Source: MFD00082-c5 sp963697995 (GTDB lineage Bacteria > Chlamydiota > Chlamydiia > Chlamydiales > JAJFMB01). From it: a DNA stretch of 64,000 nucleotides. Made by a program: the position numbers and the translations under genes. Under the pieces are notes generated by a model. It saw only the letters and a program-made list of their open reading frames with translations, was not told the origin of the DNA and ran no database searches. The stretch lies in contig OY969110.1 in assembly GCA_963697995.1 (NCBI GenBank), positions 744,001 to 808,000 on the forward strand, in the 5' to 3' direction. Below, one piece after another: positions 1 through 8,700 of the stretch. Position 1 is the first letter of the stretch, and each line of letters opens with the position of its first letter.

Positions 1-50
1 CTTAAGTTTGTTAAATATTTTCCGTTTTAAACCCCTTTAAGAGGTTTCTC

Positions 51-677
51 TTGAAATGTTCTAAATTACATCTTTTTGCATTAACAGAGGAAGGGGGCAC
101 TGTTTTTGTTAAACAGGCAAAAAGGGCGGTCACTTATTTTTGTCCCGGCTGTCAGAGAGGTGTTCGGGTAAGGGGGGAGCACTTTTTTCATTTGGGTTGC
201 CGAAACCTAAGTGTTTCAAAAAGTGTCTTACATCAATCGATTCAAGACAGATTTGTCGAAGAGATTGGAGCTAAAATAGAAGTGTTTTTTCCTTCAATTA
301 ACAGAATAGCCGATGTCGTTTGGGAGGAGGAAAAAATTATTTTTGAGGTGCAGTGCTCTCCCATTACGATTTCAGAGGTTAAAGCGCGAAATAAAGATTA
401 CGCCTCTTTAGGTTACCAGGTGGTTTGGATTCTTTACGAAAAGACTTTTTTGAACAATTATGAGCAGTTGAGGCGCTATCTTCTTCCCATTCCCCATTAT
501 TTTTTGAGGGATTCAAAAGAGATTTTTGATGTAGGGGGAGAGGTGATTAGTTTCAAGAAGAGCTTTATTCCCAATATAGAGCTTCCAAGGATGTTTGAGC
601 TTCGGCGAAGGTATTGGAAAATTTTCTTTTCAGGGGATGCTCTCGACCAATTTTTTAATTCTTGTAGAGGATATTGA
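51..677 (+). CDS. CoiA-like nuclease/competence-type protein
   Basis: The 208-residue product resembles the CoiA family, associated with DNA processing during natural transformation. What I see: a likely zinc-binding N-terminal module (CPGC at residues 31-34, then H44 and H47), followed by a PD-(D/E)XK-type nuclease core with RIAD (D88) and FEVQCSPIT (E99, Q101), the CoiA signature. The start is TTG at 51 behind AGAGG at 40-44; no in-frame ATG lies nearby. Its 3' end overlaps the convergent PAS/coiled-coil gene by 23 bp. CoiA proteins are usually longer (300 residues or more), so this is a short form with little after the nuclease core. Family assignment is fairly sure; a role in transformation is inference. 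Confidence 0.75.
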   Translation: MKCSKLHLFALTEEGGTVFVKQAKRAVTYFCPGCQRGVRVRGEHFFHLGCRNLSVSKSVLHQSIQDRFVEEIGAKIEVFFPSINRIADVVWEEEKIIFEVQCSPITISEVKARNKDYASLGYQVVWILYEKTFLNNYEQLRRYLLPIPHYFLRDSKEIFDVGGEVISFKKSFIPNIELPRMFELRRRYWKIFFSGDALDQFFNSCRGY

Positions 678-1743
678 TCACGTGCCCCTTAAAGGTGCCT
701 GTAGGGATACATCCAAGTCGGCAATAGACTAAAGATTCAAGTCCCGATTTTGTGCGCATCACAAGAGGAACATCGTCTTGCTCCCCAGATTTCAGTTGTA
801 AGCTTTTTTTTTGCCACTCTTCATACCCTTCCTGGACGAGATCGGGGAAGTGTTGAACAAATTTTTCAGGGCTCCAACCAAGCATTTGTCTCACTTCTTC
901 GTTTGCAAAGGTCAGTTTTTTTTCATTCTGGGAGAAAAGAAGCACTGGACTTGCGTGCTCACTTTGGAGGCTGTCGAATAAGCGTCTTTGATCGAGGGCA
1001 AAGTTATCGACGTGGAGATCTTTAAAACGGGAGGAGGGGTTTGTAAACTGTTGAACACCGTTTAATTTGATAGCTAAGTCTAAACATCGTTTAAGCTGAT
1101 TTGAAGCGGCATCAGACCCTTTGACCGTCTTGAAAACTTCTTTTGGCCTAGTCTCTTCTGGGGCTTTAACGAAAGTGGCCGTTTCTGCAAGTTGCAAAAG
1201 AGTTTTAATTTCATATGTTAAGTCTTGAACTTTACTCTCGTTTTGCTCTAAAAGTTTTTGTTTTTTCTCGATGATCCCTCTTTGATCGGTTATCGTTTTA
1301 AGATACTCTTCGATCATGACCTGTTTTTGCCTCAATTCCTCTTCGAAAAGCTGTTTTGAAGCATTCAGTTCATCCATCATCTGAATTCTTAAGTTTTTCT
1401 CCTCGAGAGCTTCCTCTTGAAGTCTACTCAATTCATTTTCAAACTCTTTTGGATCTTCCTTTTTTGGGGGAAGTTCCACTTTTTTCACTTTGAGTTTTTT
1501 GGGGGTCTCCTCAATTTTTTCAAGCTGAAAAGCGATCAAAAAAGAGAGTAGTGAGATGAGAAAAGTGAAAAAGAGACCTGTTGAGAGTAAAGGCCATGAA
1601 AGAGTATTGGGAAGAGTAAGAGCTGCCTGGGTTGTCACAATGAGGACAGGAAGAAGCGTTAACCCTCCAAGGCTTAGGAAAATCCGGTAACGTGTTGAAA
1701 AAAACTGCTCCCACATACCCCAGATATTATACAGAAAGGTCAA
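655..1743 (-). CDS. Membrane protein with coiled coil and C-terminal PAS-like domain
   Basis: The 362-residue product has two hydrophobic segments (about residues 21-42 and 53-73), a long charged heptad-rich coiled coil (about 80-190) and a C-terminal region (about 245-362) that reads like a PAS domain, including a stretch 'FANEEVRQMLGWSPEKF' typical of PAS sensor folds. No histidine-kinase, GGDEF or other output domain follows, so it would be a membrane-anchored sensor or scaffold without visible catalysis. I do not recognise a named family. It is transcribed alone and converges on the CoiA-like gene. The start ATG at 1743 gives a short N-terminus before the first membrane segment. The fold call is by eye. 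Confidence 0.6.
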   Translation of the reverse strand: MTFLYNIWGMWEQFFSTRYRIFLSLGGLTLLPVLIVTTQAALTLPNTLSWPLLSTGLFFTFLISLLSFLIAFQLEKIEETPKKLKVKKVELPPKKEDPKEFENELSRLQEEALEEKNLRIQMMDELNASKQLFEEELRQKQVMIEEYLKTITDQRGIIEKKQKLLEQNESKVQDLTYEIKTLLQLAETATFVKAPEETRPKEVFKTVKGSDAASNQLKRCLDLAIKLNGVQQFTNPSSRFKDLHVDNFALDQRRLFDSLQSEHASPVLLFSQNEKKLTFANEEVRQMLGWSPEKFVQHFPDLVQEGYEEWQKKSLQLKSGEQDDVPLVMRTKSGLESLVYCRLGCIPTGTFKGHVINILYKN

Positions 1744-1831
1744 TAAAGGGCAACTTTAAGCTGAAAATCTTGAATTGGTATTAATATATTATTAATTTAT
1801 AAAACAATATGTCTTTTTAACAGATAATTGG

Positions 1832-1837
1832 TATAAT
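1832..1837 (+). promoter_or_regulatory. Candidate -10 element for the gene at 1860
   Basis: A perfect TATAAT lies 23 bp before the ATG at 1860, with a GGGGGAG ribosome-binding site (1847-1853) in between. No good -35 hexamer is visible upstream. Transcription from here would start near 1844 and exclude the GTG at 1842 as a start codon. Confidence 0.4.
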
Positions 1838-1859
1838 TTCGGTGTACGGGGGAGATATT

Positions 1860-2726
1860 ATGAAGAAAGTTAATGCTGATTTAAGTCATGTTTTGGTCAA
1901 CAAAGAGGAGTGGGAAGTGATCGAGGAGCTTCTTGAGGGGAAAGGGTGTGATTTCATTTATGGGGATGACTTCTTAAAGACAATGAACCTATTGCCAGGG
2001 TTTACTAAAGATAAAGAAGGGATTAAGACTGTGATGAGTTTGTTCAAAGATCTTAATCCAAATGAGCGGCATGTGGTTTACAGGGAGGTGCTAAAAACGC
2101 CCTATCAGGAAAGGATGCCCCTAATTGCAAAGTATCAAAAGATTTATGCCGGACAGTATCAGGCTAACTATACTTTTGTAGAAGATTGCATTAACGAGAT
2201 GGGGAAAAGGCTTGAAACGGCTCTCTCTTCTGGTTTAAAAGCCGATTTTTGGTTTGAGTGCATGTTAGATAAAGACACGAAGGATAAGGCGTTTGAGCTC
2301 ATTCCTGAATGGCAGAGGGGTGAGGAGGCTGTTGCTTCTTTGAAAAATTGGTTTGAGGGGACAAAAGAGTATCACAAGCTTTTTGATGAACTTAAAAAAG
2401 TGCCTTTAGAAGATCGTCTAGACGTGCTTTTTAAGGCATGTGCCTTGATTGGGGAAACGACAGATGTGAATATAAAAATGAATACTCTTCAAGCAGTCCT
2501 TCATACAAAAGGTCGAGAGGCTGTTTTTTTAACCTTTCAAAAGTTTTTTACTAACACCTTTGGCGAAGAGGCTCTTTACCGTTTTATCAGTATTAGCCTG
2601 ATACCAGAAGAGGAAAGAACGGAAGAGAGAATGGAAAAGTTAGTTTCTTTTTTTGAAAAGGAAAAAGAGCACAAAGTATTCAATCCTTTTTTTGAAGCTT
2701 TAGGATTTTTTAACACGGGTTCGTAA
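1860..2726 (+). CDS. Hypothetical protein, helix-rich, unknown function
   Basis: The product is 288 residues from the ATG at 1860. The frame is open back to a GTG at 1842, but the strong GGGGGAG at 1847-1853 is placed for the ATG. The protein is acidic and appears mainly helical, with no signal peptide, membrane segment or recognisable catalytic motif; repeated blocks such as 'LKKVPLEDRLDVLFKACALIG' and 'LKTPYQERMPLIAKYQ' hint at a degenerate internal helical repeat. I do not recognise it. Its last codons run into the tandem-repeat array: 'ACGGGTTCGTAAAAA' around its stop codon matches the end of the pseudouridine synthase gene at 3420, so its C-terminal four residues (NTGS) may be acquired from that repeat. 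Confidence 0.65.
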   Translation: MKKVNADLSHVLVNKEEWEVIEELLEGKGCDFIYGDDFLKTMNLLPGFTKDKEGIKTVMSLFKDLNPNERHVVYREVLKTPYQERMPLIAKYQKIYAGQYQANYTFVEDCINEMGKRLETALSSGLKADFWFECMLDKDTKDKAFELIPEWQRGEEAVASLKNWFEGTKEYHKLFDELKKVPLEDRLDVLFKACALIGETTDVNIKMNTLQAVLHTKGREAVFLTFQKFFTNTFGEEALYRFISISLIPEEERTEERMEKLVSFFEKEKEHKVFNPFFEALGFFNTGS

Positions 2727-3419
2727 AAATAAGGCAGCCGATTTAAAGGTCATCAGCTTTTGTTTGATCGAAAGAATAGCTTGTGTGCATTCACACCCTT
2801 TTTAAGGGTTTGAGTACCGAAAGTTAGTTTTTTTTATGGGTAAAAAAGGCATGCCGATTTAAAGGTCATTAGCTTTTGTTTTATTGAAAGGTAGCCTCTT
2901 GTGTAGACCCAACCTTTTAAGGGATTGAGTAATGAAAGTTAGTTTTTTTTAATGGGTAAAAAGGCATGCCGATTTAAAGGTCATCAGCTTTTGTTTGATC
3001 GAAAGAATAGCTTGCGTGCATTCACACCCTTTTTAAGGGGTTAAGTACCGAAAAGCTAGTTTTTTTTTGGGTAAAAAGGCATGCCGATTTAAAGGTCATT
3101 AGCTTTTGTTTTATTGAAAGGTAGCCTCTTGTGTATTCATAACCTTTTTAAGGGTTGAGCACCGAAAGTTAGTTTTTTTTTATGGGTAAAAAGGCATGCC
3201 GATTTAAAGGTCATCAGCTTTTGTTTGATCGAAAGAATAGCTTGCGTGCATTCACACCCTTTTTAAGGGGTTGAGTACCGAAAGTTAGTTTTTTTTTGGG
3301 TAAAAAGGCATGCCGATTTAAAGCTCATCAGCTTTTGTCTGATCGAAAGGTAGCCTCTTTTGTAGACTCAGCCTTTTTAAGGGGTTGAGTACCGAAAAGG
3401 TAGTTTCTTTTAGGCCCTT
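2712..3419. repeat. Tandem array of six ~115-bp units derived from the adjacent pseudouridine synthase 3' end
   Basis: Six copies of a unit containing GATTTAAAGGTCAT start at about 2740, 2856, 2971, 3086, 3201 and 3315 (spacing 114-116 bp); a seventh occurrence at 3451 is inside the real gene. Each unit, read on the minus strand, matches the last ~110 bp of the pseudouridine synthase gene but carries a deletion of about 15 bp and in-frame stops, so none codes. Units alternate between two subtypes (A: GATCGAAAGAATAGC...CATTCACACC; B: ATTGAAAGGTAGCC...TAGAC), giving an ABABAB pattern with a ~230-bp higher-order period. No other gene is visible in this stretch. Confidence 0.85.
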
Positions 3420-4253
3420 TTAAAACGGGTTCGTAAAAAAGGGGCATGGCGATTTAAAGGTCATTAGCTTTTTTGTAATCGGGTGTTTGATCGAAAGAAT
3501 AGCTGCGTGAAGACCCAACCTTTTTAAGGGGTTGAGTTTAGAACCATACTTCTTATCACCGCAGATCGGATGTTGAGCCTCGGCAAAATGGACTCTTATC
3601 TGGTTTTTCTTGCCCGTTTCAAGGGTCACTTTTAAGAAGCTGTGCTCCTTTTTTTTTCGAAGCACTTCGTAGTGCGTTATTGCAAGTTTTCCCTTGCTCG
3701 GATCTTTTGTCGTTTTAACCATATAGTTAGCATCTTCAAAAAGAAGCGATTGGTATGTTCCTTTCTTCTCAAGAGGAGCTCCTTCACACATCGCAATGTA
3801 AACTCGCTCAAGATCATGCTTTTCAAAAATTTCTTTTAGTTTCTCGCAAGCCTCTTCCGTTAAGGCAAAAAGCAAAACTCCGGAGGTGTCTTGATCAATT
3901 CTGTGAACAACATAAACTTTTCTGTACGAATAGTGTTTTTTTAATAGACCGTGTACTGAAGGTTCGTTTGTGTCATTACTTGCGACACTTAAAAGACCCG
4001 ATGGCTTATCGACCACGACGATATGTTGATCTTCAAAAATTATTTTAACACCCTCTGGTAAAATTTGCTCTCTTTGGATGATCTGAACGGTTTGATCGGG
4101 AAGAAGGGGTGTTGATCCCACTTTTTCGGCCTTACCATCGACCAAAACTCTTCCCTGCGAGAGCCAGGAGCGTAGCTTTGAGTTAGAGGAATCTTTTGCT
4201 AAAAGCTTCAACGCCTCGAAAAGAGTGATCGGTTCTTTGATTTTTATCTGCAT
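3420..4253 (-). CDS. RluA-family pseudouridine synthase
   Basis: The 277-residue enzyme isomerises uridine to pseudouridine in RNA, probably 23S rRNA. An S4-type RNA-binding domain occupies about residues 1-65 (SNSKLRSWLSQGRVLVDG), followed by the catalytic domain with the RluA motif HRIDQDTSGVLLFA at about 117-130, where the aspartate of RIDQD is the nucleophile, and the downstream KKNQIRVHFA and GDKKYG motifs. Length suits the RluA/RluD group. Which uridine it modifies cannot be told. Its stop codon lies where the tandem array begins; the C-terminal residues TNPF correspond to the repeat edge, so the array probably arose by slippage or unequal exchange from this end. Confidence 0.88.
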   Translation of the reverse strand: MQIKIKEPITLFEALKLLAKDSSNSKLRSWLSQGRVLVDGKAEKVGSTPLLPDQTVQIIQREQILPEGVKIIFEDQHIVVVDKPSGLLSVASNDTNEPSVHGLLKKHYSYRKVYVVHRIDQDTSGVLLFALTEEACEKLKEIFEKHDLERVYIAMCEGAPLEKKGTYQSLLFEDANYMVKTTKDPSKGKLAITHYEVLRKKKEHSFLKVTLETGKKNQIRVHFAEAQHPICGDKKYGSKLNPLKRLGLHAAILSIKHPITKKLMTFKSPCPFFTNPF

Positions 4254-4267
4254 GGGCTTTATCTACT

Positions 4268-4296
4268 TTGACGAATTATTCTGTAAGTAGTATACT
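4268..4296 (+). promoter_or_regulatory. Sigma-70/66-type promoter of rpsT
   Basis: TTGACG (4268-4273), a 17-bp spacer and TATACT (4291-4296) form a near-consensus promoter. The expected start of transcription is near 4303, giving a leader of about 33 nt before rpsT. Confidence 0.75.
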
Positions 4297-4335
4297 CTTG
4301 TTGGTAAATTAAGTTAAACCCCTGTAGGAGAAAAA

Positions 4336-4614
4336 ATGACAGAAGAAAAGAAGAAAACTAAAAGACCCACTGCTGAAAAAAGACAACTTCAAAGTGAAAG
4401 AAAAAGAATTGCTAACCGCTCTTTTAAATCGACCGTTAGAAGTGCTGTTCGTAAATTTGAAGAGATTGTCGATTCAAAGCAAAAAGAGGCAGTAAGCGCC
4501 CAACTTAACGATGTTTATAGTCTTATGGATAAGGCTGTGAAAAGAGGCGTTTTCAAATTGAATAAAGCTAGCCGTACAAAAGCGCGTCTTGCCGCTAAAG
4601 CTGCGACTATTTAG
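4336..4614 (+). CDS. rpsT: 30S ribosomal protein S20
   Basis: The 92-residue, very basic product binds 16S rRNA early in 30S assembly. Family features seen are the helical 'RQLQSERKRIANRSFKSTVRSAVRKF' region and the C-terminal 'GVFKLNKASRTKARLAAKA' segment that matches S20 proteins closely. The ATG at 4336 has TAGGAG seven bases upstream. It follows a strong promoter and lies 8 bp before the exported hydrolase gene, so the two are probably cotranscribed. Confidence 0.95.
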   Translation: MTEEKKKTKRPTAEKRQLQSERKRIANRSFKSTVRSAVRKFEEIVDSKQKEAVSAQLNDVYSLMDKAVKRGVFKLNKASRTKARLAAKAATI

Positions 4615-4622
4615 GGGTTCTT

Positions 4623-6263
4623 TTGATTAAAAAAATCTTTTGTCTCATTTTATGTGTTGTATCATTCTGTTTTGCTGCGGATGAGTTTACCCCAAATTTT
4701 ACCGTTCTCATTCCGATGAGAGATGGCACAGAGCTTCCAACAGATATTTATTTGCCGAAAAGCGAGGATGGGTGTTTTTCAAAATATCCATGTGTTTTGA
4801 TGAGGAATCCATCGGGTAAGCGGGCAGCTCCCTGGCTTGGATATGCGGCTCTGACCGAACTTGGTTATGTGGTTGCCATTCAAGATACCCGAAGTTCTAT
4901 AGATAAAGAGGGGAAAACGCTTCCTTATCTTCACGACGGATGGGGCCTTCATCAAGACGGATTTGATACTGTGGAATGGTTAGCCAAGGCGCCTTTCACA
5001 AATGGCAAGATTGGGACGATTGGTTTTTCAGCTGTTGGAATCACTCAGCTTTTGATGGCTCCTTCTAACCCTCCTTCCCTTAAGTGTCAGTATATTGGGG
5101 TAGCCGCTGGGAGTATGTATCATCACGGTATTTTCATAGGGGGGCAAATTTTAAAAAATCAGGTTGAAGGGTGGCTAAGCCTTTATGCGAAAGACCCAGG
5201 GGTTCACACCTATGTGTTTAGTCAACCTTTTTACAATGAATTTTGGCAAAATTTTGATACTCTTCGAGTCGCTGATCGTGTACAAGTTCCAGGACTTCTT
5301 TATGGGGGATGGTTTGACACTTTTATTCAAGGAACAATTGATGCGTTTTCTTCACGTCAAGAGAGCGGCGGTTGCGGTGCTAAGGGGAAGCAAAAGTTAT
5401 TAATTGGTCCATGGACTCATTACTATCCTGCAACAACCAAGCTTGGTGATTTTGAGATTCCAAAAGAGGGGCAGCAACCTCCCATCGACATTTCCCTTAA
5501 TAGATGGCTTGATTACCATTTAAAAGATGTAAAAAATGGTGTTGATGAGCTTCCGGCTGTCACCTATTATGTCATGGGCCCTTTTGACGGGACACCTTCA
5601 AAGGGTAATGTTTGGAAAAGTGCCGATAAATGGCCGATTCCTGCAAAAGAGACCTCTCTTTATCTTTCTGCAAGTCATGAGCTTCAACTTTCTCCTCAGA
5701 AAGAGGAAAAAACGTTTACTTACACGTATGACCCTCATAATCCCGTTCCTACAATGGGAGGGCGCAATCTCTTTTTAGAATCAGGCCCGAAAGATATTAG
5801 AAAGCTAGAAGCAAGAGATGATGTGATCTCATTCACTACAGAACCTTTGAAGGAAGATACTGAGGTGACGGGGCGAATTTTTGCAAAAATTTTCTTCTCA
5901 TCTGATCAAAAAGATACTGATCTCGTCGTCACTTTGACTGATGTTTACCCTGATGGAAAAAGTGTTCAGATAGCAGATGCTATCTGCCGAGTTGCGGTTC
6001 TTGAGGGAAAAGATGTCGATTTGACCAATAAAGTTAACCCCAAAGAGATGACACTTGATTTGTGGTCGACTAGCATCGTCTTTGCAAAAGGACATAAGAT
6101 CCGTTTAAATATCACAAGTTCAAACTACCCTCGTTTTGAGAAGAACTTAAATGTCGGGATTACCGGGACACACACAGGCGCTTCAGCTATTGCTAAAAAT
6201 ACGGTTTATGTTGGTGGTAAAACGGCTTCTCGCTTGATATTGCCGATTGTGACTTGCCCTTAA
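4623..6263 (+). CDS. Exported S15/CocE-NonD family alpha/beta hydrolase
   Basis: The 546-residue product has a cleavable signal peptide (about residues 1-18, ending CFA|A) and then the X-Pro dipeptidyl-peptidase S15 / cocaine-esterase fold. Seen: nucleophile elbow GFSAVG with Ser136, the family stretches 'VAIQDTRSS' and 'LLYGGWFDTF' (probable acid Asp) and 'GPWTHY' (probable catalytic His), then a C-terminal jelly-roll region. Family members hydrolyse acyl-peptide or ester bonds; the substrate here is unknown. The start is TTG at 4623, 8 bp after rpsT, with AGGGG at 4613-4617. It should act in the periplasm or beyond. A mobile element begins 2 bp after its stop codon. Confidence 0.85.
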   Translation: MIKKIFCLILCVVSFCFAADEFTPNFTVLIPMRDGTELPTDIYLPKSEDGCFSKYPCVLMRNPSGKRAAPWLGYAALTELGYVVAIQDTRSSIDKEGKTLPYLHDGWGLHQDGFDTVEWLAKAPFTNGKIGTIGFSAVGITQLLMAPSNPPSLKCQYIGVAAGSMYHHGIFIGGQILKNQVEGWLSLYAKDPGVHTYVFSQPFYNEFWQNFDTLRVADRVQVPGLLYGGWFDTFIQGTIDAFSSRQESGGCGAKGKQKLLIGPWTHYYPATTKLGDFEIPKEGQQPPIDISLNRWLDYHLKDVKNGVDELPAVTYYVMGPFDGTPSKGNVWKSADKWPIPAKETSLYLSASHELQLSPQKEEKTFTYTYDPHNPVPTMGGRNLFLESGPKDIRKLEARDDVISFTTEPLKEDTEVTGRIFAKIFFSSDQKDTDLVVTLTDVYPDGKSVQIADAICRVAVLEGKDVDLTNKVNPKEMTLDLWSTSIVFAKGHKIRLNITSSNYPRFEKNLNVGITGTHTGASAIAKNTVYVGGKTASRLILPIVTCP

Positions 6264-6265
6264 TT

Positions 6266-6545
6266 TAGTCGGCCCTGAAAAAGTCCTCTCCAATAAAAAG
6301 TGCCCCTTTTGACAAAAAAGGCGTTTTACTCCTCACCAAACCTTGAGAGGGGGGGGGAGACGTCGATCACCCCTTTTTTTGTTGCAAATGGATCACTTTT
6401 TCTTTGGAGAGTGCGTGTTCCATTCGCGAAATTTTTAAGCTTCTCTCATTGTCATATAATTAAACCTTGCAAAATAGGCTATGTCTCTTTTCCTCGTTAA
6501 CTGCAAATTTTTCTCAAGGAACCCTTACTTTTTCAGGGCCGACTA
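6266..6545. mobile_element. MITE-like element, copy 1 (full length)
   Basis: 280 bp including flanking TA dinucleotides. The ends are perfect 17-bp inverted repeats (GTCGGCCCTGAAAAAGT at 6268; its complement ends at 6543) bounded by TA on each side, as expected of Tc1/mariner-IS630 type transposition. No transposase is encoded; the 66-codon open frame inside is not preserved between copies. It lies directly after the stop codon of the hydrolase gene. Confidence 0.85.
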
Positions 6546-6576
6546 ATTAATAAAATTTTACAGACAGGCTCATTCA

Positions 6577-7620
6577 CTAAAAAGTAGATTTTAGTTTAAA
6601 CGCCACAGCTTGAATCCCTAAATTTCCATACGTTGGTGGAAGGGAGGCGTAAGAAAAAGGGGAGTTTCCCGCTGAATCGTTTGTATAGTAAATATTTCTT
6701 AATCGGTTTTGGTCAAACCAAAGAGCATTAAAGTAGCTTACACCCGTTTCTGTTTGTAAACCGCAAATGTTAAAGGCATAACTTAATCCAAGCTCCCCTT
6801 CAAGATTACCATTCCACACATTTTTTCTTTGGTTAATATGAAGATTTAAGGGGTTAAGAATTAAAGTTCTTGCTCCTTGAGCGACTTCGCTTCCAAAATT
6901 CTGCTCTTCGATTTTAACAGACCCTACAAGAACTGAACCACCTATCTTTCCAAATAAGGAGAGGCGTGAAAATAAGGGATTAGAAAAAGCAAAACCCGCT
7001 GTTATTCCAGCAGAGCGGTTTTTGTCGTGAAGCTCTGATTTTGCAAAAGGCTCAACGAGTGCGCGACTGTTAGAGAGATAGAGGTTATTGTCAAATCTTG
7101 CACTAAAAGTTTTATTGAGGAATAAGGCTCTCACGCCAATAAATGGGAAGAGTAGGACTTTCGAATTCGTGTTGATCGTCGTTTCTGCCAAAAAATCTAA
7201 GGTGATGAAATTGACTTTTGAATAGATGTTAATGGTATCTGCTATATTGCCAACAATTGAGGGATTTAAGAGAGGAATAAAGTAGTTTAGAAGGGAATCT
7301 TCTACGATTGGCTCTTTGTGTAAATAGGTTTTTTGGGTGTTTGGTAAATAGGTGACTAAGATTTTAAACGTGTTACCATCGCCACAAGGAGAGTAGCCAA
7401 TTGCGCCCTTCACACCCCCTTCCCATTTTAGGTTAAGGGTATTAATATCTAGCGAGGAGCAGATGTTTTGGTTTGAGGTTTGTTCCCGAATCGAGGTCTT
7501 AAGGTTTAAAGAAAAATCTTGATTATCTACAAAAATTGTCCCATAAAGGCCTTCTACTTCAGTTGTAACGGTTCCGGCAAAAGATGAGCTAAATAAGAGA
7601 AGTAGACACAAAATAATCAT
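6577..7620 (-). CDS. Predicted outer-membrane beta-barrel protein
   Basis: The 347-residue product begins with a signal peptide (about residues 1-15, SSSFA|G), then alternating hydrophobic/polar strands rich in glycine and aromatics, and ends in phenylalanine (KLKSTF), the C-terminal signature for Bam-dependent insertion. It looks like a chlamydial/Legionella-type porin or MOMP-like protein, though without the cysteine clusters of classical MOMP. It lies 15 bp downstream of mcsB and may be the last gene of the mcsA-mcsB transcript. Family membership is inferred from architecture, not from a specific motif. Confidence 0.65.
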   Translation of the reverse strand: MIILCLLLLFSSSFAGTVTTEVEGLYGTIFVDNQDFSLNLKTSIREQTSNQNICSSLDINTLNLKWEGGVKGAIGYSPCGDGNTFKILVTYLPNTQKTYLHKEPIVEDSLLNYFIPLLNPSIVGNIADTINIYSKVNFITLDFLAETTINTNSKVLLFPFIGVRALFLNKTFSARFDNNLYLSNSRALVEPFAKSELHDKNRSAGITAGFAFSNPLFSRLSLFGKIGGSVLVGSVKIEEQNFGSEVAQGARTLILNPLNLHINQRKNVWNGNLEGELGLSYAFNICGLQTETGVSYFNALWFDQNRLRNIYYTNDSAGNSPFSYASLPPTYGNLGIQAVAFKLKSTF

Positions 7621-7635
7621 AGGTAGAGGCCTTTG

Positions 7636-8700
7636 TTAAATTTTAAGTTCCGTCTTTTCTAAAATAGAGTGGATAAATTCAGCTCTTTTGTGGGGAAGCT
7701 CCTCTGGAGAAATTTCTTTTAGATCGAAATGACGCAGTAAGTGGGCGCGTCTTGTGCTAAAAAGTAATTCGTTGAGTTTAGCTGTCGTGACTCCAGTTAG
7801 CCAACCAAGTTCAGAGCCAAGTTTTAATAAGCTAATCGCATTTAAGGCTTCAATAGCATCAATGTTGTAAGAGTGCTTTAAGATCCCAAAAGCGCGGCTC
7901 ACCTTATCTTTTATTTCAGGCGTCCCTTCAGTTTTAATTTTCATTCTCAAACGACTCTCTTCTAAGATAAGTTTAGTTGCAAAAGAGCGCAGTTGGGAAA
8001 CGATGTTCTCTTCATTAACGCCTAAGGTAAAACGGTTTGTCACTTTAAGGATATCCCCTATAAGCTCATGAGGATTGCCTTGTAGCCCTGTGATGGATAA
8101 GTTTTTGTCGTTAGTTTCAGCTAAAAAATCTTCCAGCTTATTTTCGTGGATTAGGGCTGAGGGTTGAAGGTAGAGAGCTATCGTAAGAGCTGTTCCACAG
8201 GTGGCAGGATCTGTTGTTAAAAAACCAAATTTAGGGTTGAAGGCGTAAGCGATAGCCTTTCCAACACTCATCTCCGTTTTGAGAAGCTGATTCCAAGACG
8301 TTTCTAGTTCACCTGTTGTATCGATCGTGTGGATTTGAAGATGATCGTCAATGTTTATGGTCGCTAAAAAGCAGTGGGTATCGTCTGTGATAAACGCCTC
8401 GCCTGTATAGGCTGATTGGTAGTTTTGATTCGTAAGGAAATGCTCCATCAAAAATTCTTTCTCTAAAGCTGTCGCCTCTTCTGCCTTGCAGCAGGTGGGG
8501 TTGACCAGATTCTCAGCAGTAACCAACTCCTTCGTGATAAGAGGGATCACTTGTGCACGCCTGTCTAAAGGCATTTTTGAGGGGAAAGGGTAATTTTCGA
8601 TGTTTCTGTAAAGATTAAAAACCGAAGCTAGCCAAATATCGTTGTGGTTTTCTGTCCACGGTTTTTTTAAAAGAAGGTGAGGTTCTTTATTTTGTGTCAT
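7636..8700 (-). CDS. mcsB: McsB-like phosphagen-kinase-fold protein, active site degenerate
   Basis: The gene follows mcsA, as in other chlamydiae and Firmicutes where McsB is a protein-arginine kinase. The 354-residue product has the fold landmarks but not the chemistry: the usual SSRIRLARN reads 'ASVFNLYRN', NEEDHLR reads 'NIDDHLQ', and CPTNLGTG reads 'DPATCGTA', so the conserved arginines, catalytic glutamate and cysteine are replaced. It is probably a pseudokinase, with a binding or chaperone role. Start: a frame beginning at GTG 8709 is overruled by GGGAGG eight bases before the ATG at 8700; this start lies inside the end of mcsA, so translation is coupled. Confidence 0.8.
   Translation of the reverse strand: MTQNKEPHLLLKKPWTENHNDIWLASVFNLYRNIENYPFPSKMPLDRRAQVIPLITKELVTAENLVNPTCCKAEEATALEKEFLMEHFLTNQNYQSAYTGEAFITDDTHCFLATINIDDHLQIHTIDTTGELETSWNQLLKTEMSVGKAIAYAFNPKFGFLTTDPATCGTALTIALYLQPSALIHENKLEDFLAETNDKNLSITGLQGNPHELIGDILKVTNRFTLGVNEENIVSQLRSFATKLILEESRLRMKIKTEGTPEIKDKVSRAFGILKHSYNIDAIEALNAISLLKLGSELGWLTGVTTAKLNELLFSTRRAHLLRHFDLKEISPEELPHKRAEFIHSILEKTELKI

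Noticed and set aside
2712..3419. Possible CRISPR array
   Set aside because: Units are ~115 bp and similar throughout; there is no short repeat with unique spacers, and they match the adjacent gene end.
3642..4048. Plus-strand frames opposite the pseudouridine synthase
   Set aside because: Opposite strand of a well-supported gene; no signals.
4623..4634. TTG starts at 4623, 51 and 59038 as false starts
   Set aside because: Each has a fitting ribosome-binding site and no in-frame ATG that suits the domain, so TTG is kept.
6300..6500. 66-codon open frame inside mobile element copy 1
   Set aside because: It is not kept in the other copies and has no ribosome-binding site or recognisable product.
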